This document shows positions 15,001 through 25,506 of a DNA stretch of 64,000 nucleotides, piece by piece. Both the position numbers and the translations under genes were made by a program. The stretch covers positions 19,311 through 83,310 of the forward strand of contig JAJSPD010000121.1 of NCBI GenBank assembly GCA_021307315.1. The letters are read 5' to 3'. The notes under the pieces are model-generated. The model saw only the letters and a list, made by a program, of their open reading frames with translations, was not told the origin of the DNA and did no database searches. Source of the stretch: Bisporella sp. PMI_857 (taxonomy: Eukaryota > Ascomycota > Leotiomycetes > Helotiales > Helotiaceae). Position 1 is the first letter of the stretch. Every line of letters begins with the position of its first letter.

Positions 15001-17254
15001 ACGACACTGTTTCGTCGAGTTTCAGAAAACAGGACCTTGTGCTGGTAAACTGGTTGCCGTAGTATCACTTCATGATTTCTCAGGCCAAGATTCGAGAATT
15101 TTACAAATTCTACCAGCAGAACATAAAGATCAAGCATCGAAAATAATTTCTACGGTCTGCGATTTTGTTTCTGACAAGCTCCCAGCATGGATGGTGCCGA
15201 CAATATGGATAGTGGTGGAGGAGTTACCTATGTCTGCATCTGGTAAACTAGATCGATCACGGCTGAGGGGCTGGCTATCTGAAATGACCCCCGAAACTTT
15301 CAACTTGATTTCAGAGCTGTTTGTGGAATCTTTGGTAACAGAGCCAGCTACACCAACAGAGAAGCTACTTCAGGAAATCTGGAGCTCTGTTTTACAAATT
15401 GACTCCGCAAAAATAGGAGGCAACAGCTCCTTTTTGCGGCTTGGTGGAGATTCTATCAGTGCGATGCAACTCATTTCAAGATGTCACAAGAGTGATTTGT
15501 TAGTCACAGCATATGATATCCTTCGAGGCTGTACGATCTCAGAGCTCGCTACCAAGTTAGACTCTGTGGTACATGAACAGGGACATGAGGAGACATATTC
15601 CACGAAACTCTCACTAGAAGCTATCTCGCCGGAACTAATGGATGCAATACGGTCACAGGCACGACATGAATCTCCTGTGATAAGTGAATTAGCCGCTGCT
15701 TCCGACTTCCAAGTTGCGTCCTTGACTCAGCAGATGCTCAGACATCATGGAAACCTGAACTACTATATATTCGATATCAACGGTCCTCTCGATATTGATC
15801 ATTTGGAATCTTGTTGCCAACTCCTGGTGAAGAAACATCCAATCCTAAGAAGTATGTTCGTTGCGCATAGGCGGAGTATTCAACAGGTTGTCTTGGAGAA
15901 CGTATCGGTTAAGTTCTCTCGCCTCTCGGGCAATAAAGAGGCTTGCTACTCCATCATTCAGGAAGACCAGCGCAGTCATTTCAGTCTTGGAGATATTTTT
16001 ACCGCCTTCTTTTTAATTGAAGAGGACTCTCACCACCATTCGCTCATAGTTCGACTCGCGCACGCGGTATACGATGGCGTTTCTATTTCCAAGGTATTCT
16101 CCGATCTCAAAGAAGTCTATGCCGGCCGTAGTATGGCAGATTATTCCGACTTCTCGCCTTACCTTCGGTATAAAGATTCTTTAACCGAAAAATCCAAAAC
16201 CTACTGGCGCAATTATCTCCAAGGCGCAACGATGACTAAGTTTCTTTCGCGCCCCCGACCGTCGTATAAGGATTTCGGAAATTGTTCAGTCCATAAGACG
16301 ATTCCACTTGTATCTCTTTCAAAGCATGGGATCACCACAGCAAACATAATCAAAGGCGCTTGGGCACTATGCTTGGCACAACTCACTGGAAAGTCTGATG
16401 TCGTCTTTGGAGAACTGGTAAATGGTCGTGGCATGCCCGTACCTGGAATTGACAATATGATTGGAGTCACCATTAGCAACCTTCCAGTCCGGGTACAGCT
16501 GGATGGGTCCCTGACTGTTTTAGACTTACTTCGGAAGATTCAAGAGAGACAGCTTGAGAGCATGCCATTCGAATCATTTGGCTTTAACGAAATAGTCGAA
16601 CAATGCACTGATTGGCCAGGTTGGATCCAATTTGGCTCGATTATCACGCACGATAACATTGCTATGCCTCATAAATCTTTCTCGACTTCACAGTCGGAGT
16701 GGAATCTGAGAGAGGTGTATGGAAACGGAAATGATGAAGCAGACATTGGTGTTGTATCGACTAGCGAAGGAGACAGCTTGTCTATCGGGATTGCGTTCTG
16801 CAATAACGTCATCTCTGCCGAATTCATGAACGAAGTGCTCGGCCAGCTATGCAACTTGATAGAATGTTTCGGCACTAATCCACAGGCCAAGCTGCCAGAT
16901 TATTCCGCACCTCTATTCGGCCAACGCATTCCCTTACCACATGCCCAAGGTACCCTCTCAAAGAAACTGGTTACTTCTACCCGCTCGGAGAACAATATCC
17001 TCAGCGTCGTGCAACAAGTTTGGGAGTCTGTCCTCCGTGACGAAGAAGGAGCATTTACCCTCGAGCAGGTTTCTGAGAACACACCGTTCTACAACGTTTG
17101 GGGAAAGCTTATTGCAGCCGCTCAATTCAGTTTCGCGTTCCGGCAAAGGGGATTCAATATAAGTATGGAGGAGGTTATTGAGCATCCCACAATTCGTTTG
17201 CAGGTTGACTTATGTGTTGAGAAGTCAGGTGCGATTGGTCTCGTTGATAATTAG
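1..17254 (+). CDS. Multimodular nonribosomal peptide synthetase, 5' end outside window
   Basis: The open frame runs in from base 1, inside a condensation domain, so no start is visible. Two phase-0 introns, 5491-5568 and 10213-10264, join three long exons into about 5707 residues. Domains in order (window residues): partial C 1-345 (HHAVYDGWS near 78), A1 395-880, T1 (Ser 952 in LGGDSI), E1 1005-1440 (HHLVIDLVSW, EGHGREPW), C2 1450-1880 (SHVLNDA), A2 1905-2420, T2 (Ser ~2494), E2 2540-2990, C3 3000-3420 (SHALIDA), A3 3445-3950, T3 (Ser ~4030), C4 4090-4510 (HHAVYDGWS), A4 4520-5030, T4 (Ser ~5108), terminal C5 5185-5600 (AHAVYDG), then a carrier-like fold with Leu at the serine position. Each A domain has a TSGS[TS]G loop and the conserved FDV aspartate, which suggests alpha-amino acid substrates. 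The two E domains predict two D-residues. The product is unknown. The gene converges on the second NRPS and is probably co-regulated with it (inference). Confidence 0.95.
5491..5568 (+). other. Intron 1 of the large NRPS (phase 0)
   Basis: The donor is GTAAGT at 5491 and the acceptor CTTTAG ends at 5568. Splicing joins GYDPTE to FDIMVNVADL and restores one condensation domain across the join. The next intron, 10213-10264 (GTAAGT to TATCTAG), falls at the equivalent place in C3 (QDPNE joined to YNIVVAVYD), so the intron position was copied together with the module. Confidence 0.88.
10213..10264 (+). other. Intron 2 of the large NRPS (phase 0)
   Basis: This 52-bp intron starts GTAAGT and ends CTAG. 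The exon resumes at 10265 and stays in frame with the next long open frame. It sits at the position of intron 1, one E-C-A-T module later. Confidence 0.88.
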
Positions 17255-18088
17255 TTATCATAAGCAAAGTATCAGCATGTATATAATACTAGAACATTTC
17301 TACGATGAACTCACCTCCTGTGTCATATATTTGTCCCTTTTATGTTCGTACATCATCCGATGACGTAATTTATACTACACATTCAGTCTCTGAATATATA
17401 GTTTAAATTACTATTTGGGTATTCGATAATCACTTTACATAACCAACGGGGGACGATATATGGGAAATTCATCGCGTGAAGTAGGCCAGACCTGAGCACT
17501 TCGCCCCATTATTCGTTCTATCTCCTCTCATTCTTTTATTGCGCTGGCGACTAATCCTCCGTTTAGTGGATATATTTACCCTTTCAGGGGTTACGGCTAT
17601 TCAGAGATCTGCAATAACAGTGGTCCTTTTCTTCAGCTAGGATAATGGTATATGCAGTAGGATATCTGTCTTTGACCTGGTAGTGGGCATGGTGTTGATT
17701 GTGTGCTGCCATAGGCAACTGAAATATCCCTTGTCTGAAGTTCAGTTTAATAGCAAGGTCCGAAAGCTTAACGGTGATGTCCCGAATAATATTTGTATGA
17801 ATGATAATATATAATATAGGATTCCAGAAACTAAGTCACTCAAGGTAAGATATTTTGCAATTAAAATTAGTTATATCAAGAATTGATTGCATTCCGGTTG
17901 CACCAGTTTATAAGAAATTAGAGTGGTATAATTATAACAATTCAATGCGCTTCTGAGCAGAAAAAATTATGATAAACGAGCGGAAGCGACTAATGAGACT
18001 AAATAGCCTGCGAGCTCAGAGCAATAAACTGGAACTCAACTTAAACTTAACTCCTGACTAAATAAGAGCTCAATAACATTTGGCAATA
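17255..18088. other. Convergent 3' intergenic region between the two NRPS genes
   Basis: This 834-bp AT-rich stretch separates the stop codons of two converging NRPS genes and must hold both transcript ends. I see no third gene, repeat or transposon remnant in it. Confidence 0.7.
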
Positions 18089-21000
18089 TCATATCCTCGT
18101 AGTTCTAACCCCCGTCTCCGTCTTCAACCTGCGTTTCAGCAACGAAAACTTCTTTACCTTCTCCTGTACCTCTGCCTCCGCCATCAGAGGCTTTGCCATA
18201 CTTGCCATATCACCTAATAAAGGAAACTTAAAGATATCCGCTACTATAAGCCCGATATTTGCATCCCGTGCTAGGGCTACGAGAAAGATTGCCGACAATG
18301 AGCTCCCGCCGACAGCGAAAAAGTTCGACTCAATGGTTATATCGTCCACATTGATATTGAGAACTTGTCTCCATAAGCCAGCGAGCTTAATCTCCATTGG
18401 GGTTGAGGGTGGGCGTGATTGCGCCTCACCAAGTGAAGGCGACGAAAGAGACGTGAGGTCGTGCATAGAGAGTTGGCTTGCTTGTTGTTGTAGCAGTTTG
18501 CGATCGGTCTTGCCAGAGACAGATAATGGAATTTTGGAAATAGGTATGTATGCTGTGGGAAGCATGTGGGCGGGCAAATCTACAGCCAGCTTCTGACGGA
18601 GGCTGGGGAGGAGGAGCTTTTCAATTTCGGGAGTGGTGTAGTGGGACTTAGGAATAACGATGCTGCTGGGGAGAGATTCACCGGCGCTGGAAATGACGAT
18701 ATAGACCACTAAGATGGTGTCTTTCTCGTTCAGTGGCTTCAGAACATCGGCGATAATCTCAGTTGCGGGAGGAAGATGTCTTTTCACCTGATACTCTACT
18801 TCTCCCAGCTCCAATCTGTAGCCTCGAACTTTCACCTGTGTATCTTTGCGTCGAATAAAGCTTAGCGTTCCGTCCGTATTGAACTTCATCAAATCGCCAG
18901 TCCTGTAAATTTGCCTATGTCCTTTCGGGCCCACTTTGTCCATCCACTTCTGATATCCGACGAAGCTACTCCTTGTGAGGTATTCTTGATTCAAATAGCC
19001 CAAAGCTGCACATGGGCCTTCCAAGAAAACTTCTCCCACGGTTCCAACAGGAGCTAATCGATCATTATCACCAATCTCAGTGATCCAAGTACGCATGGTA
19101 AACGATCTTCCCACATTCGCTGGATCGCAACCACGCTTCATAACCGTGGTGGTGTTAAAGATCGAGCATTCGGTAGCGCCGTAGACTTGTATAAATTTTA
19201 CATGATCAGCCCACGCTGATATGTCACTTTGGGTTATTTCCTCTCCACCGATAGCCAGGGTTTCCAAAGTCGGCACCTCCGAGTATCTCATTAATCGTGA
19301 TACGGTTGGGGTTGCGAGGAGGAGATTGGCTTTGAAAGATCGGATGCTGGCTGCCAAACTATTGACTCGGTCTACTTCTGATGGGACACAAATGCACCCA
19401 CCAACAAAAATCGTGCCGAATATGTCGCTCACGCTGATATCGAAAGTAAATGATCCGAACTGGAATGCTCGAGTTGTGCTAGAACAGCCGAACACCTTCG
19501 TTATCTCTGTGACAGAGGTGCATAGTGCGGTATGAGTTAAGAGGACTCCTTTTGGCCTGCCTGTACTGCCTGAGGTAAAGAAAACATAGGCAGAATCTCC
19601 TGGTTGTGTTTTAGGAAAGTCGACGACCTTCAAAGGAAGGTTTTGAACGAAAGAAGGCGTGATAACCACCTCTTGAACTACGCCCGATAACCTTTCTGCA
19701 ATTGATGGCGACACGAGGAAGATCTTGGCTTGGCACTCCTCGATGATGGCGGTTTGACGAGAAAGTGGATCCGTGACCGCAACAGGAACGCAGATACCGC
19801 CAGCCTTGAGTATAGCAATGATGCTCACAATAGCGTACACGGATTTCTCGAGGCAGAATGGCACAAACGTACTTGTAGTAACCCCAATGCTTCTGAGAAA
19901 GATAGCCAATCTTGTTGCTAGATTGTCAAGCTCTTTATAAGTCATGTCACCGTCCCACGCAGTGACAGCCAAGGCATCCGGTTGGATTCTGACACGTTCC
20001 TCAAGGAGAGTATGTAAGCCGCTTCCCATCGGCTCTGGTACATAGCGATTCCATTGCTCGAGGTCCGCGATATCAAATGGACTGATCAATTCTAAGTCTT
20101 GGATCCTTGTCGCAGGTCCCAGGTGGCACATCTGTGAGAGGATATGTTCAAACTGCCGCGCAATTCTCGAGACTTGACCTGGATCAATTTCATCGCTATC
20201 AAAACTCGCTTTAATGACTAGTTCGTTGGTGCTGCTGAGGAAACACTCCCATACTAGTGGATATGTGAGTGAGTTCTCCATTTCAGAACCCGTTATCGTC
20301 CTTTCAAATGGCAACTTCTCTGCAGAAATATGTTGACTGTAGCTAGGCTGAATAACCAATAATGTCCGAAACCCAGCAGCTGTAGAAGCTGAGGTGCCCA
20401 GATCCCTGATATTTTGAAGCCCTATGCCTGCAAACTCGATCATTTCGATGCTTTGGCTTTGAATACGGCGGAGAAATCCTTCTACAGTTTCACTCTTCTC
20501 GAAATGCACTCGTATCGGCACCGTGGAAATCGTAGGCCCCATAACTTCCTCGACACATGGCATAGGTACATCACGACCGCTAAGGGTCATGCCGAAAACA
20601 ACGTCTGATGAGTCTTCATAGCGTGCTACTATCAGTGCCCATGCAGCCCTAATAGCTGTCGCAATTGTTATGTCTGTTTGTGGGACAAGTGAGACTTCAA
20701 CTTTATGAATTATTTTTCCGTCCGTGAGCGGTTGTAGCTTTTTGGCCCGTGAAGCTGGGAAAGATGGTATGGATGCACCTTCCAGGAGATCCCTCCAAAA
20801 GACAGCACCAGCTTTCAAGTCAATATTTTGGACGTAGTTAAGGAAGGTGTTCATTCCAAGAGTTTCCAAGCTGGTTCCTTGATGATAGGATTGTTCCACG
20901 CAGCTTATCAGCCGGGGGACAGACCAGCCATCATAGGTTGCGTGATGCGCTGTCCAGACTAGGTGGCTTGTGCTGGTACTCTTGTCTGTAATGATTGCCC

Positions 21001-24000
21001 AGCGGTTGAGTGGCCCTCCATATGGCATTGGCATAAGCTTATCCTGTGCAAGATACCCATCTAAACTGTTGCACTCTCCTATATAAGAGTACTTGAATTC
21101 ATCTCCAGTAACTACTTGCATGAGTTCTGAGTTTGACGCCCGCACAATTCGGGTTCGGAGAATGGGATTTTGTCGGACGACAGAAGACCATGCTGCCCGA
21201 AGCCTCTCCATATCTATTGATACGTCCAAGTTGAAAATAAACTGGCCAATATACGCCCCAGCATTGCCTACAGAAAGTGCTATAAGTCCTGTCTGAAGTG
21301 GTGTGCAAGGATATATATCTTGGATCGTGTCTTTAGAAATTTGGCACTGCTTGCAAGCTGCTACCGCAAGGTGATCCACTTCGTTGGCATTCACCAAACT
21401 AAAGGGAGTGACGGTAACATTATTCTCAGGATTCGCCAAGGAAATTTCTCGGGCGACCTTGGCCATTTGATACAGTACAGGATTCTCGAAGATCTCTGAC
21501 ACGTTGATAGAGAGGCCGCTGGCTCGAGCTGCAACAACCAAAGCCATGCTCTTCAAAGAATCGCCACCTCGTCTGAAGAAGTTATCAGACGCTCCAATCA
21601 AAGATATCTCTTTACCGAGAACCTGGGCCCATAGATATTGGAGTCTCTTTTCTATAGTGGTCTGTGTGGCTTGGTATTCGGACTGGGCTAGTGAGAACTG
21701 TTCCCACTGCTCATTTGAGAGATTTGATACAATCTGATGCAGTGCCTGGCGGTCAAGTTTCCCATTGGCCGTTAATTTGATTTGTCTTAAAGGAATATAA
21801 ACAGATGGGACCATATAGGATGGCAAAACATTCTTTAAAGCGTTCTCAATAGCGAGGAAAGTGGCGAGTAAGGACTTCGATACGGGTATCACTAAGTCGC
21901 TGCAGCTCTCGGATTCATCCCTTAAGCAGAGAAAAGCAGCGATAACTTTTGTCTCCGGCCTACCTGGTGGTGATACAACTTGAGCGGATATATCCCTTAT
22001 GCTTGGCACAGCAAGTGTTATGTGATGCTCAATCTCACCTAGCTCGATTCTTTGACCACGTATTTTGACTTGGGTATCTTTCCGACCGACGAAGCTTAGA
22101 GTACCATCATCATTAAACCTCACCAAATCTCCCGTTTTATAGAGACGGGCGGACTGCTTGTGGTCGTTGCTTTGGTCTGTATCCAACCAAGCTACGGATT
22201 GTAGAAAGGCTTTCTTGGTGACCTCTGGGCGGTTAAGATACCCCCTAGCCAGGATATGGCCCTCGATGAGAAGTTCCCCTACGCAGCCGATAGGCGTAAG
22301 CCTATTGTGATTCCATGGTTCTGCTATCCAAAGACGACATCCGAAATGCTTTCCCAGGTCTTTTGGCTTACTGGTAATGGTTCGTGGTTCAGTGCTCATA
22401 CAGTGTATTGATGCTTCCGCGGGCCCATAGACGGAAATGAGATCTACTGCACCAGCCCATGTGCGAATAACATTTGGGGTGGTAGACTCTCCTCCCACTA
22501 GAAGCGTTGACAAGCAAGGTACGTCTATGGGACGGAGAAGACTTGCCACGAACGGGTTCAGGACTGCCCAGTTCGCATTTAACTTGTTAATGGCTCCAGC
22601 CAAGTTGTTAGACCGGTCTTCAGGTGATGGTATACAAATGCAGGCACCTCGCATGAGGGAGGTAAAGATATCTCCCAAACTGATATCGAAGGTATATGCC
22701 ACGAATTGGAAGACTCTCGTTCTGGGGTTGATATTCCACCTGGAGCCATGGGCTTCTGCACTCGTACAGAGCGCGCCATGTTCGAGGACAATACCTTTGG
22801 GAACTCCCGTGCTTCCAGAGGTGAATACAACAAATGCTGCATCATGAGATGTGACAGACGTGATCGGTCTTTGCTGCTTTTGAGGGAGACTATTAACAAA
22901 AGATGGGTGAATAGCGACGACTCTCTGAACAAGCTTTTGGCAAAGAGCGGTATGCTGAATTGCGCAAACAATGAGCCTGGCGTCCGTATCCTGCACAATC
23001 ACCTGGAGTCTCGCCATGGGCTGTTGGGCATCGATAGCAACACAGGCCCCTCCAGACTTCAATACAGCTAGCATTGATACCACCGTCCAGGCTGACTTAT
23101 CGAAGCAAACAGGCACCAGAACTCCTGGCCCAATTCCCAACTCAACCAAATAATGACTCAATCTAGTTGACAGACTATCAAGTTGGCTGTAAGTAAAGCT
23201 TCCATCCCAAGAGCATATGGCCTCAGCCTGTGGACGCAATGCTACTTGCTCTGAAAAGATCTGATGTATACAAGAATCTACTCTGTTGATTGGTTTGTTG
23301 TTGAACTCCCACACCTTGGTTTTATCATCGGGACTGAAGATCCGAATATCCTCAATACATGTATCACCAGGTTCTCGGCATAGCTGCTGCATAACAAATT
23401 CCAAGTGACAAACCCATCTCTGAACCTGAGCTTTGGAAACGGTATTCTCGTTGAAGTTGACCTTAAGTGTGGGCTGCTCTCCTTGAAGATAGTAGTCGAC
23501 CGAAAGGGCATAATCTTGTAGAATTTGTGAGGAGCCTAGATGACCAATATCGCGTGATGCATGGATGACAAGTATCTCTTGAAAATCACACACAGCCTCG
23601 ATCTCTGGACTAAGTCGCTGGATATCCTTCACTCCTGTATTCCCAAAGCGAGCCGCCGCCTCATTTTTCTCCCTGATTGACTTTAGGTAATGCGAGATAT
23701 GTTCCGAGCTGTTCACTGGAATTCTCACAGGCACTATGGCGGTTGTAGGTCCATGATTGTTACCATCATCGCACGCAGCCTCACAGCCATCCACCATCAT
23801 GCCAATCACCACATCCTCTGTCTCCAAATACCTTGCGGCAACAATAGCCCATGCTCCCAGAATCAGCTCCGCTGCCACTGTTGTGTGTTCGAATCCGGCG
23901 CCTGTGTTGATCGACGGCAAGGCTACAGCCTGATGACACAGTTTGAGTTTTGGTCTTCCGGGTACATCTGCCTCGGGAGGGTGAAATAAGCTTCTTGCAG

Positions 24001-24049
24001 GAGGAGCCCCAGCGAGCATCTCCCGCCAAAAAGAACCCTGTCCACTCAT
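18089..24049 (-). CDS. Two-module nonribosomal peptide synthetase (half C-A-T-C-A-T)
   Basis: A single 1986-residue frame without introns. Domains: residues 1-215 match only the second half of a condensation domain, starting at the FWREMLAG segment, so the HHxxxDG half is absent; A1 240-770 (TSGSTG near 408, pocket core FDISLGDIF); T1 (Ser 831 in GGDSL); C2 895-1320 (HHATYDGWS near 1034); A2 1325-1850 (TSGSTG near 1490, core FDISVSDIF); T2 (Ser ~1917 in GGSSL); then a basic tail of about 35 residues containing FSLLKRRLK. There is no epimerase, thioesterase, reductase or terminal C domain, so the enzyme probably hands a dipeptide to another NRPS, most simply the convergent one (inference). The start at 24049 is the first in-frame ATG, and I found no C-domain sequence upstream in other frames. 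The gene is divergent from the ABC exporter. Confidence 0.93.
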   Translation of the reverse strand: MSGQGSFWREMLAGAPPARSLFHPPEADVPGRPKLKLCHQAVALPSINTGAGFEHTTVAAELILGAWAIVAARYLETEDVVIGMMVDGCEAACDDGNNHGPTTAIVPVRIPVNSSEHISHYLKSIREKNEAAARFGNTGVKDIQRLSPEIEAVCDFQEILVIHASRDIGHLGSSQILQDYALSVDYYLQGEQPTLKVNFNENTVSKAQVQRWVCHLEFVMQQLCREPGDTCIEDIRIFSPDDKTKVWEFNNKPINRVDSCIHQIFSEQVALRPQAEAICSWDGSFTYSQLDSLSTRLSHYLVELGIGPGVLVPVCFDKSAWTVVSMLAVLKSGGACVAIDAQQPMARLQVIVQDTDARLIVCAIQHTALCQKLVQRVVAIHPSFVNSLPQKQQRPITSVTSHDAAFVVFTSGSTGVPKGIVLEHGALCTSAEAHGSRWNINPRTRVFQFVAYTFDISLGDIFTSLMRGACICIPSPEDRSNNLAGAINKLNANWAVLNPFVASLLRPIDVPCLSTLLVGGESTTPNVIRTWAGAVDLISVYGPAEASIHCMSTEPRTITSKPKDLGKHFGCRLWIAEPWNHNRLTPIGCVGELLIEGHILARGYLNRPEVTKKAFLQSVAWLDTDQSNDHKQSARLYKTGDLVRFNDDGTLSFVGRKDTQVKIRGQRIELGEIEHHITLAVPSIRDISAQVVSPPGRPETKVIAAFLCLRDESESCSDLVIPVSKSLLATFLAIENALKNVLPSYMVPSVYIPLRQIKLTANGKLDRQALHQIVSNLSNEQWEQFSLAQSEYQATQTTIEKRLQYLWAQVLGKEISLIGASDNFFRRGGDSLKSMALVVAARASGLSINVSEIFENPVLYQMAKVAREISLANPENNVTVTPFSLVNANEVDHLAVAACKQCQISKDTIQDIYPCTPLQTGLIALSVGNAGAYIGQFIFNLDVSIDMERLRAAWSSVVRQNPILRTRIVRASNSELMQVVTGDEFKYSYIGECNSLDGYLAQDKLMPMPYGGPLNRWAIITDKSTSTSHLVWTAHHATYDGWSVPRLISCVEQSYHQGTSLETLGMNTFLNYVQNIDLKAGAVFWRDLLEGASIPSFPASRAKKLQPLTDGKIIHKVEVSLVPQTDITIATAIRAAWALIVARYEDSSDVVFGMTLSGRDVPMPCVEEVMGPTISTVPIRVHFEKSETVEGFLRRIQSQSIEMIEFAGIGLQNIRDLGTSASTAAGFRTLLVIQPSYSQHISAEKLPFERTITGSEMENSLTYPLVWECFLSSTNELVIKASFDSDEIDPGQVSRIARQFEHILSQMCHLGPATRIQDLELISPFDIADLEQWNRYVPEPMGSGLHTLLEERVRIQPDALAVTAWDGDMTYKELDNLATRLAIFLRSIGVTTSTFVPFCLEKSVYAIVSIIAILKAGGICVPVAVTDPLSRQTAIIEECQAKIFLVSPSIAERLSGVVQEVVITPSFVQNLPLKVVDFPKTQPGDSAYVFFTSGSTGRPKGVLLTHTALCTSVTEITKVFGCSSTTRAFQFGSFTFDISVSDIFGTIFVGGCICVPSEVDRVNSLAASIRSFKANLLLATPTVSRLMRYSEVPTLETLAIGGEEITQSDISAWADHVKFIQVYGATECSIFNTTTVMKRGCDPANVGRSFTMRTWITEIGDNDRLAPVGTVGEVFLEGPCAALGYLNQEYLTRSSFVGYQKWMDKVGPKGHRQIYRTGDLMKFNTDGTLSFIRRKDTQVKVRGYRLELGEVEYQVKRHLPPATEIIADVLKPLNEKDTILVVYIVISSAGESLPSSIVIPKSHYTTPEIEKLLLPSLRQKLAVDLPAHMLPTAYIPISKIPLSVSGKTDRKLLQQQASQLSMHDLTSLSSPSLGEAQSRPPSTPMEIKLAGLWRQVLNINVDDITIESNFFAVGGSSLSAIFLVALARDANIGLIVADIFKFPLLGDMASMAKPLMAEAEVQEKVKKFSLLKRRLKTETGVRTTRI

Positions 24050-25506
24050 GCTTGTGTCTTGTTGGTACCAAGTGTGAGTCTACAGAACGACGCTCGAGAT
24101 TCGGTGGCAACGCCTAGACAAGAGGTTTGGCAAAGAGTGGTAGGAGGAACTCAAGAAGTAGATGGAGAGGATATCCTCTTACTGTAAATGACATGTGTTT
24201 CTAGGTGAGCGGAAGCTTGAATGTCTGCAGAGCAAAATGCGCTCTGACCGATAGTTTGCAATTCCTCTCTGTCATGAAAATGTCTGCATTCCGTGCCATG
24301 GGCCATGGTGCCATCACGTCCCTTGAAGTCCCCAAGGGGAGTAAGGCCACGATGGCGCTGGTGGCTCCGTTCTTTCCTCACATCAGATTCCTTTCGAATG
24401 TTCCATTCCGCGCCACCAAGCAAGCCCGCCGTCGGGTGCCAGAAGCGTGCGGCGTTATGCATGGGCGGGACAGTCAGATTAAATATTGGAAATCGAAGTA
24501 GGCTACAGCTGGTCTATGCGAGATGTCCCGCAATGCGGAGGTGGCACCACTTGCACAAGCCCCGAGTAGGCACAGGACAGGGGTCCCTTGAAGATCCACG
24601 AGAATCTGTGGGAGCATGTAACGGCGTATTAATGCCTTGATTTGGATGAAGAGTTCGTCCGAACACTTTTCTAGAAGCCTGATATGCAGTTATATCCTGT
24701 GCGGAGAAATGATTGTCCGAGTGCTGTAGTTTATCGTGTAACCACCCATGTTTGTTTAACCCCCCCCCCCCCCTTCTTTTGTTTATTTAAACCCTTGTCT
24801 ATTTTGTGAGCCCCTGTTCTTGATTTAACCCTGTCAAAGTCCCCCCCCCCCCCGGTCCGATTTAACCCTGTACAATTTAACCCTGTACAATTTAACCCTG
24901 TTCAGTTTAACCTTGTTTAGTTTAACCATTTTTAACCTTATCACTACATCCTGATCTGCTTCATCCCTGTCTGTGTAACATCCGGCTCACCCGCATCCCT
25001 ACTAGGGTCGCACGTGCCTGTCACCCACACGTTTAATACCAAATTGATTGATCGCTAATATTAATATTCTCAGCTAGGTTTTGCTGCACTTAACATCATT
25101 TCAGCTTGTTACCTAATAATTACTTCTTTTTTACTACACGTCTCCTTTAGGTGGCGCAGGCTGATATTGTGGACCAATTTGTTCTGACTGTACTGTATTG
25201 TACTGTTTTAGCTGATGCATGTCTCGATCTCCCTGGTCTGTCTCGCTTCCTTTCCTCCCTCTGCTTAATAGCAACCCAGAACACAACGTATCGTATTGTT
25301 GGTGAGAGGGTGGTGCCACTTGCTTGGTCGGGTCGGCTTGTTTGCACTCTTGAAGTTTTAGGTTTCACATTATTTGCAGCGCTAGCTAGCTGCAGCTACT
25401 CCCACTCCACTGCTAGAGCTACCCTATTACGACAGCGGCTCTACTGCTCCTACTACGGTCCTGTATCTGAGCGTGAGAACTGCTGCTTGTAAAGTTTCCT
25501 CAAAGC
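24050..25506. promoter_or_regulatory. Divergent upstream region between small NRPS and ABC exporter
   Basis: 1457 bp between the ATG of the minus-strand NRPS and the ATG of the plus-strand exporter, so it must hold both promoters. Open frames here are short and resemble nothing I recognise. The middle holds two 14-base poly-C tracts and a TTTAACC-rich repeat array (separate entry). The arrangement suits joint control of synthesis and export (inference). Confidence 0.6.
24757..24931 (+). repeat. Poly-C tracts and TTTAACCCTGT(A/T)CA repeats in divergent promoter
   Basis: C14 tracts lie at 24760-24773 and 24841-24854. The 15-mer ATTTAACCCTGTACA occurs in tandem from 24861, followed by diverged copies (TTTAACCCTGTTCAG, TTTAACCTTGTTTAG) to about 24930, and a TTTAACCCTGT variant lies near 24825. 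The array sits about 0.6-0.75 kb from either start codon. It could be a regulator-binding cluster or simple slippage DNA. Confidence 0.75.

Noticed and set aside
24151..24640. Overlapping short frames upstream of the small NRPS
   Set aside because: None matches the missing half of the condensation domain or any family I know; they lie in a promoter region.
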